Assembly: GCF_001746295.1 (NCBI RefSeq)
Contig: NZ_MJAH01000009.1
Span: 317,903 to 381,902 of the forward strand
Direction: 5' to 3'
Source of the DNA: Streptomyces sp. LUP47B
GTDB taxonomy: Bacteria > Actinomycetota > Actinomycetes > Streptomycetales > Streptomycetaceae
Length of the DNA: 64,000 nucleotides
How positions within the stretch are numbered: position 1 is the stretch's first letter; the number at the start of each line of letters is the position of its first letter. The position numbers and the translations under genes are program-made. Below, piece after piece: positions 59,569 through 64,000 of the stretch. A model generated the notes under the pieces. The model saw nothing but the letters and a program-made list of their open reading frames with translations, had not been told where the DNA came from and made no database searches.

Positions 59569-62049
59569 ATGAGCAGCCTCTTTGACGACAGCTTCCTGGC
59601 GGACCTCCAGGCCCCTAGGGCCCACGGGGAAGAACCGCCGCCGCCCGAGGACGAGCACGTACCGGAACCCGTTCCGGACGACCTGTTCGGTGGGAAGTTC
59701 GACGCGCCCCCGGACCGGGACGCGTACTACCGCGACGGCGCCCCCCGCCCGGTGGTGGACCCGGCCGCGCTCCTGGACGGGCTGAACGAGAACCAGCGCG
59801 CGGCCGTGGTGCACTCCGGCACCCCGCTGCTCATCGTGGCCGGCGCCGGCTCGGGCAAGACCCGCGTGCTCACCCACCGCATCGCCCATCTCCTCGGCGA
59901 GCGCCACGTCCACCCGGGCCAGATCCTCGCGATCACCTTCACCAACAAGGCCGCGGGCGAGATGAAGGAGCGCGTCGAGCACCTCGTCGGCCCGCGCGCG
60001 AACGCGATGTGGGTGATGACCTTCCACAGCGCGTGCGTGCGCATCCTGCGCAGGGAGTCGAAGAAGCTGGGCTTCACCTCCTCCTTCTCGATCTACGACG
60101 CCGCCGACAGCAAGCGCCTGATGGCCCTGGTCTGCCGCGACCTGGACCTCGACCCCAAGCGGTACCCGCCGAAGTCCTTCAGCGCCAAGATCAGCAACCT
60201 GAAGAACGAGCTGATCGACGAGGAGGACTTCGCCGCCCAGGCCACCGACGGCTTCGAGAAGACCCTCGCCCAGGCCTACGCCATGTACCAGTCGCGGCTG
60301 CGCGAGGCGAACGCCCTCGACTTCGACGACCTGATCATGACCACGGTCAACCTGCTCCGGGCGTTCCCTGATGTCGCCGAGCACTACCGCCGCCGCTTCC
60401 GGCACGTCCTCGTCGACGAGTACCAGGACACCAACCACGCTCAGTACGCGCTGGTCAGGGAGCTGGTCGGGACCTCCGAGCACCCGGTGGACGTACCGCC
60501 GAGCGAGCAGGACCTGCCGCCCGCCGAGCTCTGTGTCGTCGGTGACGCCGACCAGTCGATCTACGCCTTCCGCGGCGCGACCATCCGCAACATCCTCCAG
60601 TTCGAGGAGGACTACCCGGACGCGACGACGATCCTCCTGGAGCAGAACTACCGCTCCACCCAGACGATCCTCACCGCCGCCAACGCCGTCATCGAGCGCA
60701 ACGAGTCCCGCCGCCCCAAGAACCTGTGGACCAACGCGGGCGCGGGCGCGCGCATCACCGGCTATGTCGCCGACACCGAGCACGACGAGGCGCAGTTCGT
60801 CGCCGACGAGATAGACCGTCTCACCGACGCGGGCGACGCGAAGGCCGGTGACGTGGCCGTCTTCTACCGTACGAACGCCCAGTCCCGTGTCTTCGAAGAG
60901 GTCTTCATTCGCGTCGGCCTGCCCTACAAGGTCGTCGGCGGCGTGCGCTTCTACGAGCGCAAGGAGGTCCGGGACGTCCTGGCCTACCTGCGCGTCCTCG
61001 CCAACCCGGAGGACTCCGTGCCGCTGCGCCGGATCCTCAATGTCCCCAAGCGCGGCATCGGCGACCGCGCCGAGGCGATGATCGACGCCCTGTCCCAGCG
61101 CGAGAAGATCAGCTTCCCGCAGGCCCTCAAGCGCGTCGACGAGGCGTACGGCATGGCCGCGCGCTCCACCAACGCCGTGAAGCGGTTCAACGTGCTGATG
61201 GAGGAGCTCCGGACGATCGTCGAGTCCGGGGCGGGCCCGGCGACCGTCCTGGAGGCGGTCCTCGAACGCACCGGCTATCTCGCGGAGTTGCAGGCCTCCA
61301 CCGACCCGCAGGACGAGACCCGTATCGAGAACCTCCAGGAACTCGCCGCCGTGGCCCTGGAGTTCGAGCAGGAGTCCGGCGAGGGCGAGGCCTCCGGTTC
61401 CCTCTCCGACTTCCTGGAGCGGGTCGCCCTGGTCGCCGACTCCGACCAGATCCCCGACGAGGACGAGGACGGCTCCGGGGTCATCACCCTGATGACCCTG
61501 CACACCGCCAAGGGCCTGGAGTTCCCGGTCGTCTTCCTCACCGGCATGGAGGACGGCGTCTTCCCGCACATGCGCGCCCTCGGCCAGCCCAAGGAACTGG
61601 AGGAGGAGCGGCGGCTGGCGTACGTCGGCATCACGCGCGCGCGTGAGCGGCTGTATCTGACCCGGTCCTCGCTGCGCAGCGCGTGGGGGCAGCCGTCGTA
61701 CAACCCGCCCTCCCGCTTCCTGGAGGAGATCCCGGCACAGCACGTGGACTGGAAGCGCACGGGTTCGAGCGCCGCTCCCGCGGGACCGGTCTCGGGGGTC
61801 GCCGCCTCGCTGTCGTCCTCCCGCTCCCGCTCCTCGGCGTCGGGCGCGTCCGGCTTCGCGACGCGCAGGACCTCGGAGAAGCCGGTGGTGGCGCTGGCCG
61901 TCGGCGACCGCGTCACCCACGACCAGTTCGGGCTCGGCACGGTGGTCGGGGTGAAGGGCACGGGGGCGAACGCGGAGGCGACGATCGACTTCGGGGAAGC
62001 GAAGCCGAAGCGGCTGCTGCTGCGGTACGCGCCGGTCGAGAAGCTGTAA
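59569..62049 (+). CDS. pcrA: ATP-dependent DNA helicase PcrA/UvrD
   Basis: 826 residues, superfamily 1A 3'-5' helicase acting in repair and in removing RecA or stalled polymerases. An acidic N-terminal extension of about 65 residues precedes motif Ia/Q NENQRAAVVH, Walker A IVAGAGSGKTR (about 95), AITFTNKAAGEMKER, Walker B VDEYQDTN, VVGDADQSIYAFRGA (motif III) and LEQNYRST; motifs V/VI are LMTLHTAKGLEFPVVFLTGMEDG, split as usual, and YVGITRARERLYLT. The C-terminus ends with the Tudor-like DRVTHDQFGLGTVVGVKGTG that binds RNA polymerase. Full length. Confidence 0.96.
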   Translation: MSSLFDDSFLADLQAPRAHGEEPPPPEDEHVPEPVPDDLFGGKFDAPPDRDAYYRDGAPRPVVDPAALLDGLNENQRAAVVHSGTPLLIVAGAGSGKTRVLTHRIAHLLGERHVHPGQILAITFTNKAAGEMKERVEHLVGPRANAMWVMTFHSACVRILRRESKKLGFTSSFSIYDAADSKRLMALVCRDLDLDPKRYPPKSFSAKISNLKNELIDEEDFAAQATDGFEKTLAQAYAMYQSRLREANALDFDDLIMTTVNLLRAFPDVAEHYRRRFRHVLVDEYQDTNHAQYALVRELVGTSEHPVDVPPSEQDLPPAELCVVGDADQSIYAFRGATIRNILQFEEDYPDATTILLEQNYRSTQTILTAANAVIERNESRRPKNLWTNAGAGARITGYVADTEHDEAQFVADEIDRLTDAGDAKAGDVAVFYRTNAQSRVFEEVFIRVGLPYKVVGGVRFYERKEVRDVLAYLRVLANPEDSVPLRRILNVPKRGIGDRAEAMIDALSQREKISFPQALKRVDEAYGMAARSTNAVKRFNVLMEELRTIVESGAGPATVLEAVLERTGYLAELQASTDPQDETRIENLQELAAVALEFEQESGEGEASGSLSDFLERVALVADSDQIPDEDEDGSGVITLMTLHTAKGLEFPVVFLTGMEDGVFPHMRALGQPKELEEERRLAYVGITRARERLYLTRSSLRSAWGQPSYNPPSRFLEEIPAQHVDWKRTGSSAAPAGPVSGVAASLSSSRSRSSASGASGFATRRTSEKPVVALAVGDRVTHDQFGLGTVVGVKGTGANAEATIDFGEAKPKRLLLRYAPVEKL

Positions 62050-62054
62050 CCGGG

Positions 62055-62088
62055 GGGCTGGGCCCGAGGTCTACGTCGGGTCCAGCCC
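62055..62088. terminator. Hairpin between pcrA and M23 gene
   Basis: GGGCTGGGCCCGA (62055-62067) pairs with TCGGGTCCAGCCC (62076-62088), one G-U pair. It overlaps the last codons of the convergent M23 gene. Confidence 0.7.
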
Positions 62089-63651
62089 GTGGCTGCGCAG
62101 CCACGGCAGTGGGTCTATGGCCGAACCGGCCGCCGGGTGCACCTCGAAGTGCAGGTGGGGACCGGTCGAGTTGCCGGAGTTGCCGGAGTACGCGATCGGG
62201 TCGCCGGCCTTGACCGTCGTACCGGAGGCGATGCGGTAGCTGGAGAGGTGGCAGTACCACGTCTCGGTGCCGTCCATCGCCGTCACGACCATCATGTTGC
62301 CGTACGCGCTGTTCCACTGCGTCCGGACGGTGCCGTCGGTCGCGGCCATCACCGTCGTGCCGTACGACACCGGGAAGTCGATGCCGGTGTGGACGGACAT
62401 CCAGTTGACGCCGGCCTGGCCGAAGTAGGCACTGAGACCCCGCTGTGCGACCGGGAGGGCGAACTTCGGACGCAGCCGCTCCTTGCGGGCTGCCTCCTCC
62501 GCCGCCTTCCTCTTCTCGGCCGCCTGCTGGGCCTTGAGGTCGATGCGTTCCTGCGTGCGGCTGGCTCGGTCGGCGAAGTCGTCGGCACCGGCCGAGAGGC
62601 TCTCGAGTTGGGTGTCCAGCTTGTTGTTCGCGATGGCCGGCTTGACGGCGGTCGGATCCGCCAGGGTCGTGGAGGTCTCCTGGCCGTCGCCGGTCAGCGT
62701 GCCGACCGAGGCGGCGGCGATCCCGGCGACACCCATGACACACGCCGAGGGGACGGCGATCGTCAGCAGCGCGGAGCGCTTGGCGGGCATACGGCGGCGG
62801 GAGCGGCCGGCGTTGCGCGCGGCCACGCGGGAGCCCTGGGCGGGGATCGGCGCCGGATCGGCTTCTTCCTGGTCGTCGAGGAGCGGGGCGTCGGCGTCGT
62901 GGACGGCGGGCATCTCGCCGGTGGCCGTCAGGGCGGCCGACTCGCTGTCGTGCGGGGCGTGTTCGGCGTAGGTGTCGCCGTGCGGATTCGCCTCGCCGTA
63001 CGGGTGGGCCTCGTCGTACGCGTGGGTCTCGTCGTAGGTGTGGCCCTCGCCGTACCCGACCTGCTCGAAGCCGGCCGTCGCCTGCGGGTCGGCCGCCGTG
63101 CCGTCGGTGTTCCACTGCGTGGCGTCGTACGCCCCGGTGTCGAAGGCCTGCGTGCCCCACTCCCATTGCTGGGTCTGGTCGGCCGGCCCCGCGGACTGGT
63201 CCTGCTGGTTCCAGGTGCTCGCGTCCCACTGTCCGCTGTGGTCGGTGCTGCCCGACTGCGGAGGGATCACGGAGAGCAGCTGGTGGTCCGTGCCGCCCCA
63301 CTGCGTGGCGTCGTACGCGCCGGTGTCGTAGGCGGCGTGGTGCTGGGCCGCGTACATGTCGTAGTTCAGGGTCTGGTGACCGCCCGTGGTCCACGTCGAG
63401 GCGTCGTACGAACCGGTGCCGTCGCCCGGCATGTTGCCGAAGAGCGGGTCGGTCTCGAAGCTGCCGGTGGCGTGCGCGCCGGCGGTGCCAGTGGTGCCTG
63501 TGGCGTCGAAACCAGTGGCGTCATAGCCGCCGTACGTGGTGAAGTCGCCGTACTGGGCTTCCTGGGTGCCGTACGACGCGTAGTGCGACGAGTCGGCGTC
63601 GGAAGCCGGAGTCGGGGTGGTCATGGTCCCCGACGGATGACGGTCGTTCAC
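62071..63651 (-). CDS. Membrane-anchored M23 (LytM-type) peptidase with repeat-rich cytoplasmic region
   Basis: About 526 residues from GTG 63651; ATG 63624 is an alternative. The first 290 or so residues are low-complexity and cytoplasmic, with repeats of the form YDATQW, YDASTW and DTGAYDATQW, rich in Gln, Thr and Trp. An Arg/Lys patch (NAGRSRRRMPAKR) precedes one membrane helix (ALLTIAVPSACVMGVAGIAAAS), then a coiled coil and the M23 domain. Zinc/catalytic motifs HTGIDFP and HLHFEVH (about residue 500) are intact, so it should cleave peptidoglycan cross-bridges or be an active LytM enzyme. Convergent with pcrA. Confidence 0.9.
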   Translation of the reverse strand: MNDRHPSGTMTTPTPASDADSSHYASYGTQEAQYGDFTTYGGYDATGFDATGTTGTAGAHATGSFETDPLFGNMPGDGTGSYDASTWTTGGHQTLNYDMYAAQHHAAYDTGAYDATQWGGTDHQLLSVIPPQSGSTDHSGQWDASTWNQQDQSAGPADQTQQWEWGTQAFDTGAYDATQWNTDGTAADPQATAGFEQVGYGEGHTYDETHAYDEAHPYGEANPHGDTYAEHAPHDSESAALTATGEMPAVHDADAPLLDDQEEADPAPIPAQGSRVAARNAGRSRRRMPAKRSALLTIAVPSACVMGVAGIAAASVGTLTGDGQETSTTLADPTAVKPAIANNKLDTQLESLSAGADDFADRASRTQERIDLKAQQAAEKRKAAEEAARKERLRPKFALPVAQRGLSAYFGQAGVNWMSVHTGIDFPVSYGTTVMAATDGTVRTQWNSAYGNMMVVTAMDGTETWYCHLSSYRIASGTTVKAGDPIAYSGNSGNSTGPHLHFEVHPAAGSAIDPLPWLRSHGLDPT

Positions 63652-63893
63652 CAACTTCTCTTTCGCCTCGACAACAGGGGCTGCCAGAGCAGTGCGGTGA
63701 CTGTACCCGGCGGTATGCGGGCGCGACAATCTTCAACTGGTTTCGGGCGCGCAGGAAACGGGCATTCGGCCGTGATTCGGGGGACTGTGGGCGTGACCTT
63801 GGCCTTGTGTTCGAAGGCTGTTCGATGTCGGTTGGCGGTCCGACGGCTGTCGAGGAACTGTTGGCGGCCTGTGTCCGGTGGTCGATACGACCG

Positions 63894-64000
63894 TTACGCC
63901 ACGGTCAGTCCCCCGGCCCGGCCGGCCGTCTCCTCCCCGGCCCGCGCGGTGTCGAGCACCTGCCGTATGCCGGTCGCCACGGCGGGGTGCACGGGCAGGG
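63894..64000 (-). CDS. C-terminal end of a gene cut by the window edge
   Basis: The minus-strand frame reads LPVHPAVATGIRQVLDTA followed by RAGEETAGRAGG, LTVA and a TAA stop. About 35 codons lie in the window, with typical high third-position GC. The fragment is too short to identify; a helical C-terminus is all that can be said. Confidence 0.5.
   Translation of the reverse strand, partial: LPVHPAVATGIRQVLDTARAGEETAGRAGGLTVA

Overview
The window is high-GC actinobacterial chromosome and almost certainly Streptomyces. It carries whiD and bldM back to back, a sigD/shbA-type ECF sigma gene, a groES-groEL1 operon behind two CIRCE operators, GTG/TTG and apparently leaderless starts, a cluster of Hanks-type kinases, and a xylanase with a TTA (bldA) codon. 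Gene order follows, from memory, the S. coelicolor SCO475x to SCO480x region. No tRNA, rRNA, insertion sequence, prophage or CRISPR array is visible. This is core chromosome, not an island.

Layout. 0-9 kb: secreted GH10 xylanase under a CGAAACTTTCG operator, an LCP-family cell-wall ligase, an FG-GAP repeat protein, a DGPF(YCII)/ECF42 sigma pair, a class I methyltransferase and two overlapping lipoprotein NodB deacetylases. 9-20 kb: heat-shock operon, an SDR, a MOSC protein, a LysR regulator, then whiD <-> bldM, sigD, guaB2 and guaB3. The groESL-whiB3/whiD-sigD-guaB2-guaB3-choD order is also known from Mycobacterium. 20-26 kb: tandem repeats, a membrane protein, a nucleotide-sugar dehydrogenase homologue lacking its catalytic residues, glpD and a DD-peptidase-like serine hydrolase. 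26-38 kb: six consecutive Ser/Thr-kinase-type genes. Four are receptor-like active kinases with related C-terminal ectodomains, one is a degenerate pseudokinase with a huge low-complexity insert, and one is soluble. 38-47 kb: succinate-semialdehyde dehydrogenase, a GMC (ChoD-like) oxidoreductase, an LAETG sortase substrate, and a chorismate mutase gene preceded by what looks like a complete Phe/Tyr transcription attenuator divergent from guaA. 47-64 kb: class II aldolase, DUF4429/SHOCT protein, membrane proteins, a LiaFSR-like envelope-stress module with PspC domains on both the LiaF-like protein and the kinase, two paralogous NlpC/P60 hydrolases (one behind a c-di-AMP ydaO riboswitch), a TDT transporter, PcrA/UvrD helicase and an M23 peptidase.

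Functionally the window joins developmental control (whiD, bldM, sigD, kinases) with cell-wall synthesis and remodelling (LCP protein, deacetylases, sortase substrate, NlpC/P60 and M23 hydrolases, LiaFSR-like system) and GTP/aromatic biosynthesis (guaA, guaB2, guaB3, chorismate mutase). The most notable signals are the chorismate mutase attenuator (promoter, leaderless 23-codon leader with Phe, Phe and Tyr, terminator), the catalytically dead sugar dehydrogenase, the pseudokinase inside the kinase cluster, the riboswitch abutting a ribosome binding site, and several short tandem repeats with exact or near-exact periods.
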